A stretch of 64,000 nt of DNA, from the NCBI GenBank assembly GCA_038503065.1, contig JBCAMK010000001.1, positions 3,224,001-3,288,000 of the forward strand, written 5' to 3'. Position numbers and translations under genes: made by a program. Position 1 is the stretch's first letter; each line of letters opens with the position of its first letter. Positions 24,301 to 36,678 of the stretch are shown one piece after another. The DNA comes from Paragyromitra xinjiangensis. Lineage: Eukaryota > Ascomycota > Pezizomycetes > Pezizales > Discinaceae. The notes under the pieces were generated by a model, which saw only the letters and a program-made list of their open reading frames with translations, made no database searches and had not been told where the DNA came from.

Positions 24301-27300
24301 TCGTCTGTGTGTTCGACATGAGGTAGAGCGCCATTTCAGGAGCGTTTGCAATAGCTTGATGGTTTACGTGACCATACCTACTTCTCCTCCTCCCAAAAGA
24401 TCTGAAGGTAGTATCAATCTCGATCAACTGTTTTCCCCTCAAAATCCGCTTACATCACACGCTGATCCCAAGCTCAGGTCAAATATATTCTCTAATCGAG
24501 AAAGAGCCACATCTTGATCAATCGGTCATTCGGTTCTTCTACTTTCGTTACCGGGGATCAGAATGAGGCCGCTCTACCATTGTTGAGACTCGAGGGGGAT
24601 GGAGGAAATCAAAAAGAAGGTGGTTGTGCACATGGTGTATGGCCGCATGAGGCCACCACCTCCGCTAAGCGTGCTGCAAGAGCGGACCCTGTGCGCAAAT
24701 CAGTGAAGGTAGCCACACCTAACCACTTCAGCTCCCGAGATTCTTGCCGGGAGCCCACGCGGAGTGAGGGCATACATGTACGTTTGGTTGCTTTGTGTGA
24801 TGTATCATGAGTATGTATGTATGTATGCACTATAATTCATGTTTCTCAGCTGGCACCGAAACAACCGCAGAATCTACACAGGGGTTCTCTTTTTCATGAC
24901 GAAGTGCTTTTTTTTTTTTTACTGGGAGAAGGATGAGTTTGGAAATGGTGAAGATGCCAGGTAGCTACATGCGTAAAATTGGTAAGGGTGATATTGTCAT
25001 TTGACTTTTTGTTGATTGGTCATTAGCCCCCAAATATATCCATCGTATAAGCAAATGCCTTCATCCTATGCAAATAGTTCCTTCGAATTCTGTTTGCGCA
25101 TCCGAGAAGCAAGTTCGAAGGTCGTTTCTCTTTCTTATGAAAGTTTATTATTGGACCCACAAAAAGAAAGTTTTTTTTTCGCGCTCTGCGTAACCCGTAA
25201 CCATGGTGCAAACTGCACTACAACTGAGGACTCAGTTACACTACATCAGTGAAGGGGTAAGAACCTAGTTAATTTATCTGCCTTACAAAACTCACGAGAA
25301 ACAAAAGGAGAAAAATATTCCAATTAACCGTATTTGCACTACATGGGTCTGCGCCCCTTTCCCTTGGACTGCGGATTGGTCTGTGTGTCGTGTGTACCTA
25401 TCCGTATTTGGCGAACCGCAGGTCTCGCTTCGCAAGAATGGAGTTACTTAGGCGATAAAATGGACTGGTGACGAGGAAGGATTTCACGCGCAGGCCAAAA
25501 TCTACAAAAATCCATTTGGGGGATCGTATCCACAAGGCTTCAGCCCGCCTAGAATAGAACGCTTAACAACTTTAACCATATCCTCCTCCTGCCTGCTTTG
25601 CAGAAGTCCAGCCTTTAAACCTCACGATTCTTAGGCTCGCACGGCGCCTCGGCTAGTCTCATTGAACTGTGGTAGCTATGGCAGCAGCTATATTTTCTAC
25701 CAAAATAATTTGTTACAACCCATCGCGAGGGAATTTCTTCTTGTGATTATTATAGCTAGCCTATAGCTATCGAAAGTACAGGCGTAAATACCTCTCCTGT
25801 TGAGAATGGAGTTGTCTACGATCTACAAAAATTACGTTATTTTTCTAGTGGTCCCAACCTCTGACTTGATTACTGACGCTTCCATCGTCATTAGATCTTC
25901 ACTCCGTCAAGTCTTAAACATTTAAATAAAAAAACGAAAAAGTACATGAAGCAACAGTCCCCGTCGGGCAGTGAGCAACATCGCAGCTGTCAATCGGCGA
26001 GCTTTAGAATGGAACTGATCGTGGCTAAAGACCTGCATAACTACCTCGCCGCTCGGCTTTTTAGTAGCCAAAGCACGATATTCGTAGAAACTCGTACCGG
26101 GGTCCCTGACTGCGTACACCATTCTTGTTTTGTGGACCGCGTAGATCCGATGGCTGGTTTATTTCAAATTGCTACGATCAAGATAGCTTATCATGGTCCG
26201 GAGCGTTCGGCAGCCATGATTATGTCTTGCTGAGGGCGGACATTGCGGATAGCTGCACTGTCTCAGTATTGAGGGGAGCATCTTGATGAAACATCGTCAA
26301 AAATGAGCCCCAAAGTGAAATTTACCAACAAACTAGCCCGTTTTAAGAATGTCCAGCCCTAAAACTATGGTTTTAATTCTGGGTGATTTTGCTTAGAAAG
26401 GGACTGCTTGGCGATAGTTTGATTGCGAACGTAAAGTGGAAATGATAAGGGTCCAATATTGCAGAATCTATGGATAGAATTCGTGATAAAACAGGTTGAC
26501 CCGGCAACGGTTTTGACGATATCCTATCTCTGTGGTGAGGAGCTGTGCTAGATCGGAGATGCGATCGTGGTGTCCAATTAATCTATGCAAGCACCCAGCA
26601 ACGTATGACGTCGAGTGGAGTCGTGAAATGCACGATCCCCATCGCCAACCACGATTCACTTAACATCCTGACTTTCCAGCCTTGATTAGCTATTGTAGAC
26701 CTCAAAAAAGTGACTCCCCTGAGGCAAGCGCCGCAACCAAAAACCAGCGTTTTGACCATTGCAACATCCAATTTTTGGTACGCACTAGTCCCCTCAACGC
26801 TCCCGCGGCCGTTTTATTTGGGTTAGGGCTTTATCTTTGTGCGTGACATCGGCACAGATATGCATGGCGTGTTGATTTATTTGGCTCAGATTCTGCATGT
26901 TCGACCACGTTTTTTTATAAATATATGTAACTTCTCTTTAACGAGATAGCGTTCCATCCAGGTTCGAGAGATACGAACTCTTAGCAGATTAGTCGACTTA
27001 TCTACCGCGCAATTAATGGTGCATATGGTATGTCGGTATGGCCTCTTTGCCGTCAGTTGTTGCGTGCTGTTGCATGTTGGAAATAGAACGTTCAAAAGTG
27101 AACTGACGCGGGTAGCCGTTGAGTATTTCGCCGGAAGGGTTTGGGCCGTCCTTCGCTCAACGTTACAAATACCTACTACCGGCATCATCTAAGTTGGACG
27201 ACCTAACGAGCCATTATTTAGAGGCAATTTTTATTGAAAGATGCTTATTCCTTCCACTGGATTGCGAAAAAGAATTGTGCCGAACGCTGCAGCCGTAGGG

Positions 27301-30017
27301 CCGGACTCACTGGGGAGCTACACGATTAAAAAAATGCTTATTTTCTATCATTTCCCGCCGAAAGCCTTTTAGAGTTAGACATATTAACTAAAAGCGTACA
27401 GTATATGCTTCTTTCGATATTACTCGCATCTCGACTGTCGGATAACTGGTAGGCACCTGCAAGTTACTTTTGGCAGCCTGCTTTGCTGCCTTCGCCGGCT
27501 CCAAGAGGGTTTCCAACTGCATTCGCTTCTGCTTAGTGGCACCAGCAAACGAACTGCTGGGAAAGCGCCGCTTGGTAAGGCGATTTGTGGTAATTCTCCC
27601 GTTGGAGAAAAAACTCCGACTGTCGCCGTTAATTTACTTCGTGTTGGTTGGGGTTGCTTTTTTCCAACTTTCTTCATGGGAAACACGCACATCGTTTACC
27701 ATTATTCGTCTATTGGCCCGCTGACTAGGCACGCTACTTCATGAGTTTCCATTGTTTTTGTTTTTTCTGGTTGCTTTTTTCAACTTCCCTTCCTCCCGTT
27801 CGTTCCATGTATTGTTTTCTCATTTCGTTGTCACGAGAGTACTTTTCATGGATCCATTGGTTACTATCATTGGACGTCAGTTCTACCGTTTTTTAAACTC
27901 CGAAAATTCCTTGATTATGTATGCCAATCCTTCGAAGATGTCCGAGGCCGAAAGAATACTTTCCCGTGTCACTTGTTGTCCACCGCTGAGTGGTTGGTTG
28001 ACTGGTCACTCGGCGGCCACGTTCCCAGTTTTGTGGGAACCGCATACCTGTCTCTCGGGGGGCGAATCGATAAGCGCTATGCATCTCGCTCGAACTGGTA
28101 CCATTGCAGCACACGTTTTTCTTTTCCCTTCACTTTCATGGACGACTTCTGGGGTTCAGCTCTCCGGTTGGAATATCACAGGGCTGAGATTACCGTAAGC
28201 TGTGTGAGAGCAGTATATTTGATATTGATGTGTTCTCCATCAAGGTACACAAGGAAGGGTGACTGGATGAGTACCTTTGTGGCATCTTTGCATATCAATT
28301 GGGATAGTGGCACAGTAAAAAAGAAGGAGCCGAACGAAGCACACCGGAGAACGCGAAGCTTTTGGGGTTTGAAACATTACGGCAGCAAACATAAGCAGGA
28401 TAGTGCTTATCCGAAGCATTGGGAATGATCGATTATGGAAAAAAAACGTGATATGAGCCATCATGTTGGTGCCCAACATAGTACACAATGCATCATTGTT
28501 TCCCACCCCTTACCTGAGCGGGGTGGTTCTGTGGGGTCCGTAGTCCCTCCTCTTACGTTGACAGTTTCGAAAAAAAGATTGCTCCCTTGCACCAAAATCC
28601 ACAGGCTCGGATACCGGGTTTCGTTATTGTTTCTCCCAAGGAATATGCGGGGAAACGCTGTTGGAGTGACCGTGCCCAATAAACTGCGCGTACCGCGGTG
28701 TTTCCACGTTCCCCCCTTGTAACTTTGCCTTCCTGGCCTCGTGGATACTTATCCAATGTTCGTACACCCGTCCTACGAAGCAAGGGATAGATAGATAAGC
28801 TGCTTCTGGATAGAACCGAGCGCTGGGATGCATGGTCAGAAGTTGTAGAGAAGAAACGACTTTACTACTACAGTCAATATTTTTGATAAACATGAATTTT
28901 TGGGGGCTATTTTTCTTGTTTATGTTCCACCACTATCACGAAGTCACTACTTCCTATTTAGAAATTAGAAATCAATGTAGGCACATTCGATATCCTCCCC
29001 AAATAAGTCGTCATTTATGTCGGAAATTTGTTTATTTATTGTCATGCAACCCCGTATATTACTCTCAGTGTCTGGTAAGTTTGATATGCGCATCACGCAG
29101 ATCAATTATTCGGTTCAGCAGACCAGAAATAGGATTTAGCGCAAGAAATAGATGAGGCTCACCAAAGTGAACTTTCACTCCCTCTCCTTTCGTTTCCCCA
29201 TGACCATTACTAACGCCTCATCACTTACACCGGAAATGATTACCCCCTGGGCCCTTACATTAGCAGAAGCGAGGTGTGAGTGCATGCGCACTTGCTGCAC
29301 CGGTTTCACCGTAGCACCGACCAGATCTCAAGAATAGATCCTTGGTGATTTCAAATTACTATTGTATTACCAAAGCCGAGGCTGATTCATCGCTGGGGTC
29401 GCTGCAGTGGTCTAGCCTGGTGTGGCCCGGAGTGCATTTCCAGTCAGAAAAATTATGACCTCGAAGAAAAAGTTCAGACGGAATCAATTTCCAGTATGAG
29501 ACCTCAGACCTAATTGCGAATGCGGCTTTTGGGATCCCCCAGTCTCGTCTCGGATATCGGGTTTACACACGTGGGCGTTTGACGCGAGAACCGCATCTTA
29601 TTTCCAAGACAAAAGCATTCGGACCAGCCCGTGTAAGCAGGTACGTGCTTATGTCGCCAGGTAACAAATCCAAAACGGATGATGTTTGGCTAGATTACTA
29701 TTCGGGACTCAGACAACCGAGGAAATGACGTTTTTGTCGAGAACCGTTGAAAAAAAGGAAAATAATATAACGGGCACGATCACCATCGAGGCGTCATCAT
29801 AGCGTTTCGCTTTCATAGTCCATCGTAACTTCTCGCTAAAAGAAGGAAAAAACACAAAAGCAGGGACAAAGCTAATAAAAAGACCCGCCTGATAGAAGCC
29901 CCACTTTTAACGGGCCACGAGAACGGAGAATATGAGAGGGAGTATCCAAGGAAGAAAATTATACAGGGATTTTAGAGGCGCAGCAGGTGTCGATCAATCT
30001 TCGCCGCATCACTTCCT
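21398..30017. other. 8.6-kb gene-free region
   Basis: This is the longest stretch without a supportable gene. The first few hundred bases are the probable promoter and leader of the Ecl1-family gene. There are GGAT and ATGT simple repeats (about 21863-21880 and 24812-24828) and several poly-T runs. The longest open frames (about 150 codons around 27750-28430) have ragged composition, overlap other frames and have no recognisable motif. I looked for transposase, integrase and reverse-transcriptase motifs and for LTR-like ends without success. The region may be eroded repeat DNA or simply a large spacer. Confidence 0.5.
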
Positions 30018-31540
30018 TCAATTTTTCATCGCCTTCGCCTTCATCCGTTCCGCCCATAGTCGGGCCGACTCCTTGCCTTTCTCAGCTGCCTCTTGTCGGG
30101 CCCGCAACACTGCCTCCTCCGCTTTTTTTTTCTCCTCAAGCTCACTTTCATTGTTCAGTTGTTGGTTTACCTCATCCAGCGTAAGTCTTCGAGGAGCCGA
30201 GGGCTGAATCGGTTCAGGCTTTGGCGCAATGATTGTAGTGGCTGTGGTTACAGTTTCAGGTGCTGGGGGAGGAGAGCTTGTGGCTGGAGGATGAGAAGCT
30301 GCCGGGGTCTGAGTAGTAGATCCCTGTTGATCTTTCTTGGGAATTTTTTTCTCCATATGGGTTTTGAATCTCTCTTGAAGTTGCTGTTGCTTTTTAGCTT
30401 CCTCCTTCTGTTTCTCTGCTTCCTCCATCCTTTTCTTTCTTTCTTCACGTTCTGCCGCTCGTTTTTTCATATGGGCATCTCCTGGGAGCTTGAATGAAGG
30501 CTTGGTCAAGGGCTTCGAAGACTTAATGACTGCAGGTGAGCCTGGAAAAGAATCCCCAATTGTGCGAGATCGTACATGTTGTGGGCTACTTATTGTAGGA
30601 GATGCCAGTCTCTGTAGCCGCTTTTCGAGGGTTAAAGACGCTGAACTCGACACGGCAATTGGTTTATTGATAGCCTTGAGATCTTGAGGAATTTCGGGGT
30701 CTGCAGGTAGTGGTTTGAGTGGTGCTTTTGCTTTTGCTTGTACTGGCTCTAGATTCTCCGTCTTGGCCGATGCGAGCTTGGAGGGTACCTTCTTAACAGA
30801 TTTAGGGGTTGCGATTTTCCGAGAGGTGTTCCCATGAGCCCAGCTCGAGGTCCCTCGTGATTTCTGTCTCGCTTTATCCCGCTCGCTCGTCTGAATGCCA
30901 CGCTCGTCAAAATTTGTTACTAAGCAAAGAGTATTTAGTACTAGGACGTCCTCACCTCACTGGTATCCTTGGAAGCTTTCTTCCGCGGCGAGATTATCTT
31001 CTCGAACGCATCAATTTTTTGTAAAGCCAAAAGCCTAGCCTCTAGCCCGGCGCCATGAATCTCTGGGTCGAATTTAAGTCTTTTCCCTGACCCTTTAGAT
31101 GTCGTTGCTGGTGCGCCGACGGGGGTTGCTGGTTCTTTCTTATTGCCATTATCTGCATCGTCCAAGTTAGAATCTCTATTTGAGAACAAAAACCAAAGCT
31201 GCAGGTTGCGAATATATCTATCACCTTTATTTTCCTGCTCAATATCCTTTCTTTCAAAATTCTTCAGCCCTTTGCTTCTACTTTTCGCCGAACGGCGACC
31301 ATAGAATACATCTTCATCGTTCTCATCCTCGTCACCATCTCGTTGTCGTTTGGCCCCTGTGGCAGGGGCAGGAGTAACGGGGGCGGTAGAAGCAGCGGCA
31401 GCAAGAACAGTATCCGTGGCAGCAACAGTAGGTGGTGGAGATGGTGGAACTATCACGTTCCCCTTTGGGACCTTCGCCAACGACGCCGCTGTTGTTGCTG
31501 CAGCCTTACGAGCAGATCGTGAGTGCTTTGTCCGAGCCAT
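30018..31540 (-). CDS. Unknown basic coiled-coil protein with histone-H3-like N-terminus
   Basis: I do not recognise this protein family. Exon 1 is 31540-30956 (195 codons) and exon 2 is 30890-30018 (291 codons). The 65-nt intron 30955-30891 keeps phase, giving 485 aa. It opens with MARTKHSRSARKAAAT, close to the H3 tail start (ARTKQTARKS). Then come Ala/Pro-rich sequence, a basic patch with acidic run (KRQRDGDEDENDEDVF), and a Lys/Arg-rich segment (SPRKKASKDTSERDKARQK). FKLPGDAHMKKRAAEREERKK leads into a long charged helix near residues 330-375. A second charged helix closes the protein (LDEVNQQLNNESELEEKKK, ARLWAERMKAKAMKN). FKLPG followed by a charged helix faintly recalls TPX2-type motifs, but this is not an assignment. 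A second, 51-nt in-frame intron (31224-31174) is possible because the segment it would remove is oddly hydrophobic. A nuclear location is likely. Confidence 0.72.
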
Positions 31541-31572
31541 TTTCCTGAACTATGAGATAACGATAAAATAGT

Positions 31573-31598
31573 AGATGCAGATGCAGATGCAGATGCAG
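31573..31598. repeat. (AGATGC)4 microsatellite upstream of the start codon at 31540
   Basis: Four perfect copies of AGATGC plus a partial fifth. It lies just upstream of the start codon of the minus-strand gene at 31540, probably in its 5' leader or core promoter. Confidence 0.85.
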
Positions 31599-32594
31599 AA
31601 GGAGTTTCTAGAACCTATGATGCGAGCTATGGTAGAAATGGCGATGTGATGAGGTGGGAAGTCCCGTGCTTGGAAGTCAACAAACAAAACAAGAATCTGT
31701 CGGTTGCTCAAACAACCAGTCACGCTAGAACGGGCTAGCCAAGCTTTTGACATCATCTAATCTGATAATCTCATCACATCTCAGATCATCACATCTCACT
31801 CCCGCGTATCTGCAGTTTCCCGTCTTCTAAAATTCTCCAACAGGGAGAAGGGGAAGGAGAAGGAGAAGGAAAAAAGAAAAAGCTCCTCCAATACCGACAT
31901 CAAGAGAGAAAAAGGAAATAACGCGGAAACGAAAAAGAAAACTTCAGGATCCAGGTAAAATTCTCCAGCTCTAGCTACCGAGATTTCCTTTGCCGGCCGC
32001 GGATCTTGTCACCGCAATCACCAAACCTCACGACCTGGATTATGCAACGGCAGCGAAAAAGAAAAAACCATAGAGAAACAAAACAAAAAACCACCACTCT
32101 CACGTCACATCCGATCATGGAGACCTACTCTATGTGCTCCTCAGTTCCCATAGAGGAACCTTTTCGTGAAAATCTATAAGCCTTCCTTCGCGGTGCCGGA
32201 GTATCAATTGCCAGCCGCGGATCTCATAACCAAATGTCATCACCAAATCTCGCTGCCACCAAGGCCCAGAACACCAGCAGGCGAGGGGAAAGAGGGGAAA
32301 GCGAAAAAAAAAGAGTGAAAAAAGTCAGCCCTCATGTTACATTCGACTCTACTTTCTATTTCCGTGCGATAAAACGCCATCTTGTTACCGAGATCTCCAC
32401 TTCTCTTCGGCCGCGAATCTGTAATCTACATCTCAAATCCGATCTATCAAAGCCACCACGCACCTTTTCCGAGGGTTGCATCAGAAGTGAGGCGCATGTG
32501 GCGCGGTAGATACTGCGTTACATGATACATATTTGAAATCCTACTGCGCATGCTTTATCTTCTGTACGGCTGCCTAAAGTACCGATATCAGTCC

Positions 32595-32715
32595 GTATCG
32601 ATATCTTGCGACGCCGGGGATACACGGACACAACAGAGATCCACTCCGTCCTGATCGATATCTCATGCCGGGGAGGAACCGAGACAAGAGATTCCCCTCC
32701 GTTGTGATCGAAATC
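32595..32715. repeat. Diverged two-copy tandem repeat, unit about 52-60 bp
   Basis: Two diverged copies of the pattern GATCGATATC or TATCGATATC, then GCCGGGG, then an A/C/G-rich stretch, then AGA..C.CTCCGT. Landmarks are at about 32597 and 32651, with the start of a third unit near 32705 (GTGATCGAAATCG). The minus-strand reading shows the same periodicity (SVPPRHEISIRTE versus SVYPRRRKISIRTD). No function is apparent. Confidence 0.6.
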
Positions 32716-34136
32716 GACAATTGCAATTGCGATCTCCAAAAAATTTAAATTTCTCGCTGTTGCTTCCCGTTAGCGCTTCGGCCCAGCGCTTCCTTTTTCT
32801 GTCTGTCGGTCTGGCGGTTGGAGGGGACAGAGTAGAATTAGAATTGGCGCAAAAACCTCATTATTGTGGTGTGGTTAAGGTTGGCGGTTTATTAATTACT
32901 GCATTCTAGACTTCAGGTGAACATGTGGGTACAATAAATGTATTATTCAGTCTACTCTATCCCACATACACACAGCGGGCGGGAGCTGCTACTTTCCGCT
33001 ACCAACGCACAGAAATTGTGATATGTGTGCTACCACCTCCATGGTAAACATTTCCTTCACTGCAAACCTCACGCTTCAAGCAGCCGCAGGAATTGCATAC
33101 CCTAGGTACTCTACAGTACAGCTGGGCAGCAGCATCCATTGCCATCGCACCCAAACCAAACAATTCCGAAACATGGGGAACTGAACCAGAACATGCAAAG
33201 AAAGAAACAAATCATATTTTACCCATTCTCAACAACACACCAGCACAGAAAATACCCAAAGTACAGCCAGCAGTCATATTCGCCAACTCAATTTTTCTCT
33301 TCCGGTCGAACCGTTTTTCGTCCTTTCCTCCTCCAGCTTCCTTCCCGGCCACCTAGACACGCCCGTACCAAGAATTGCCTTCCCATCTGGTACTATACTG
33401 TACTTCCACCTTCCAAACCTCTCCCGCCGCTGGCCAGCGATGACCTGCAGCGTATTGCGCATCCATATTGCGCCGCTGCCTTGGCATTGGATAAGAAGAA
33501 CCGAAGGGCGTAGAGCTTTGTAGAGCAAAAGGAAGGCGAAAAAAAGAAATAACTCAAAAATAGAGTAACCTAAACCCCATTATAGGAGATGTGCATGCAA
33601 GGGCAGGGCGGCGATAATGGGTAAACAGTAAGGCCCACAGCAGTCTCGAACGACCCATGTCTAGGTGCCAATGCCACGAAACAACACACCGACAGCATCC
33701 TCCCCAGTAAGTGCTGCCTACAACGCAGCACAGAACATCGGATATCTCGCCGGTAGCGGAAGCCTTTCTACATTGTGCAACCACTCCCATAAACAACGAG
33801 GTAAAACGACAACATTGGGCCTTGGCCGTGAAGGATGCGGGAGAGATCTGGTACGGACAGGTAGATCGATTTGCGATCGGACTGCATATAGTAACCGGGC
33901 AACAAATAAAGTAGAGCTCAACTAGCTGAATGGGGTACTTGCTCCTGTGTATCTAGCTCTTCATATCCAGGTCTAGAAAAAAACACATGGTGTAGAATTA
34001 ATTTCCATGGAACGCATGCAAAACACAACTTATCACACCTCAACATCGTCAAAAATCTCCTGAGGGAAAAAGAGGTTCGAAAAAGGTTAAACCACAAAAT
34101 ACAACATGAAACCTTAGCTCAATCCACAGTTTTAGC

Positions 34137-36678
34137 CTACCTGACCCCCCTCACCAGCCCCTCAAAGTATTTTCTAATATCCACTCCCGCTCCCGCTCCC
34201 GTTCCCGCGCTCCCAACCAGCCCCGCTGCTAAATCCATCTTCTTTTCACCCGCCTTTCTCACCACAACCCCTTCCTCCCCTCCTTGAAGCCTCATCCAAT
34301 TGATCCACCATCCCTTCGTGCTCCTCGCACTCCTTTCTTGCTCTGCACGATCCCCCATAGTCTCGTTCAGGATTCCTAAAATGAGAGTGTGTACGTGGAA
34401 GGCATCGACTCTCGTCCACCCGTTCTGAAAATCTGGCCCGGGTCCGGGTTCGGGGATTGGGGGGACGGTAGAATGGATCATGCGCGTAGAGGGGTTATAG
34501 AGGAGGTCATATGGAGGGCGGTAAAGAGAGGAGGTTAGGGATTTGAGGGAACCTTTGCCGGGAGTGTCGGCGAATTTGGAGGATTTGAGGAGGGGCCCAT
34601 GAAGGGGCGAGAGTTGGTGATGAAGAGTACGGTAGAAGGCTGGGGAAGTTAATTGTGAGGCGGAGGCCTCGAATATGAAAGCAAATATAAATGGGTGATT
34701 CTACAAGAATGTTAAAATTCTGATATCACTATGCCAATTAAATAAAGGCTTACCGTATAGACAACGATCCTGAATTCCTCCAGGTCTAAATTCGGCCGTT
34801 TTATCGTTGCTGTTCCACTGTTCCTCCTCTTGCCTTGTTTTGGCGAATCAACTATTGTTAAATCTTTGTTGGGGCTATCGTTTTCTGCCTTCTTTCTTCT
34901 CTCGGCCCAAATGCTCCTGCTTGTGATCCTCCCGCTGGAATTCCCATCTTCAAGATCGTCATCCAAATCTTCTGCATACAGGTCTCCTAAGAAGCCAATT
35001 ACGAATCGTGCTCTTTTGTTCTTTCTAATGTCGTCAAGCTCCGCCTGCGTTATCTTAGGATCAGCCGGTTCATCGATTTGCTCAGCCATTGGTTCTACGT
35101 TGACCATTGGCGGCAGTACGGCTTCCGAGTCAGGTGATGACGTAACAATAGGAGCAGGAGTGGCAGTGGTGCTTGCATTTTCAGGTTGACTACTCTTCGT
35201 CGAACCGCCACTCCACCCAAATGTAAGCAAGTTCAAAATTTTAGCGTTAGTGTTATTGGAGCTCCTGCTCTTGCTAGATTCTTCTGATGCGGCCTCCGCT
35301 ACTCTCCCTCCAGCTTCACCGCTCTCTTCTGCTGCATCTACTTCCGTAGAGGGTTTCAATTTTGATCTTGTAGAGAGTGGTGGGGTAGCTCCAATCTCCT
35401 CCCTGGTAGGTCTGATTGTCGAAGTGCTTCTTCTTGGTGAAGGTTCTGCGGAGCTATTGTCTCCCGAGCTCCCAGTTCTTAATAGCCCCTTTGGTCTTTT
35501 CCGGTGTTTTTTATGCTTACCTCCGGTGCTGGAGCGGGTTGAAGCTTCATCACCGTGTTGGTAGAGCTCGCTAATGTATATTGATATGTCTCGCACCGAG
35601 TGGGTTTCTAAAGCGTCGGTGCCGGGGAAGATACACCCATCTTGCGGCATGATCAATCCTGGGCCTTTTGGCTTTGCCTTTGGAGCTGAAGTTGACATTG
35701 CGGCAGCGAAGGAGGCCCTTGCAGAGCTACCCCAGAACCAGTACCCACCCTGCCCTTCACCTCGTTTTCCAGCAGTATCCACGTCTTTCAATTCCTCCGT
35801 GTAGTCCCCAAACCTGAAAGTCACCATATCCACCATCCCTCGGGCTTTCTCTTTCTCTACCCAACCCTTCAGGAATTTTTGCTCCCCTTCTCCAATTTCT
35901 TTCCCGGGCCTTCCACCAGCCATCTTGATCCCACCGTTCCCCAGGACGATGGTCGCAGGGGAGCCATGCAACATTACTTCCCAGCGGCCCCATGCCCAGC
36001 GTAACCAATATTTCTCGAGTCGCTTGCAGAAGGCGGCGCGACCGAGCGTGGAGTAGTTTTGTGCAAAATCGCCATAGTGAAAGCGGAATTGATTGTATGC
36101 TTGTCGGATTTGTGCGAGGAGGACAACGGGTGGGGAAACTTCGCGGGAGGAGTACTCGACGGTTGGGGGATACGAAGAGGGATTGTGAATGTAGGTCAAA
36201 TCGATTTGCTGCGAGTAGTCGTTTAGCTCGGGGAACTCGAAGAGGAGGAGGAGGAGGATAGACAAACAGCGAGAATCCACCAGCCAGGCTCTTCGATCTC
36301 TAATGTGACAATCCTTGCTTTCTGGGTTTCGATAGAGCTCAGATTTTCGTTCTTTGAAAAGCCGCTTGTCTAGGTTAGTTACATAGAGCTCCTAGTGCGT
36401 AGTTCGAGATAGGGGGGAGCTCACCGAGCAAATTCGACAATTCCCTGGGCAAGTCCAATCTGCCTTAGCTTCTCGTTCGACGTCACGGCATTTCCCCTAC
36501 GCGAGGTGTAGAAGACAATCTGGTCATGGACAGACTCATCGGTGGGACCAAGGGACGGGTTGTAGATTGCGAGGGAGGAGAGGGTAGCAGGGGTGATGGT
36601 AGTGACGAGGGAGGAGGGAGGAGGGAGTGGAGAGAGAAGATTAGGAGCAGAGGCTGAGGGGGAGGGAGAGGAGGTCAT
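34137..36678 (-). CDS. ccz1: Ccz1, subunit of the Mon1-Ccz1 Rab7 exchange factor
   Basis: Ccz1 pairs with Mon1 to activate the Rab7/Ypt7 GTPase on late endosomes, autophagosomes and vacuoles. Four exons: 36678-36425, 36364-36268, 36208-34754 and 34700-34137, giving 789 aa. Introns of 60, 59 and 53 nt all keep phase. The N-terminus matches the first longin domain of the family (SLAIYNPSLGPTDESVHDQ, VFYTSR, NEKLRQIGLAQGIVEFAR, then GFSKNENLSSIETQKARIV, EEPGWWILA, QIDLTY). YSSREVSPPVVLLAQIRQAY and FRFHYGDF follow. The middle is a long Ser-rich linker specific to fungi. The C-terminal part (NHPFIFAFIFEASA, LTSSLYRPPYDLLYNP) matches the family end. Intron 2 carries a (CTC)n stretch that would read as poly-Ser then a stop if kept. 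Its weak GTTTTG-like donor (GTTTGT) was chosen because WWILA-QIDLTY restores the conserved strand. The gene is divergent from fmt1. Confidence 0.9.

Larger units (their letters stand above)
31541..34136. other. Intergenic region with simple and degenerate tandem repeats
   Basis: No gene is supported in this 2.6-kb stretch. A hexamer repeat (AGATGC, four copies at 31573-31596) lies about 35-60 bases upstream of the gene ending at 31540. GA-rich blocks occur near 31850-31890 and 32280-32330. Similar pieces containing CCGCGGATCT or CCGCGAATCT recur near 32000, 32215 and 32412, suggesting an old, diverged tandem duplication. A clearer two-copy repeat lies at about 32595-32715. The right half (32900-34136) shows nothing I can name. 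Confidence 0.55.

Noticed and set aside
26950..27030. tRNA-like stretch on the minus strand (GGTAGATAAG, then a stem with TTCG loop, then TCGAACC).
   Set aside because: No consistent acceptor and anticodon stems could be paired, and the T-loop and box B do not match the consensus. At most it is a decayed tRNA.
27752..28430. Two overlapping plus-strand frames of about 150 codons.
   Set aside because: They overlap in different frames, have irregular composition and no recognisable motif or splice partner.
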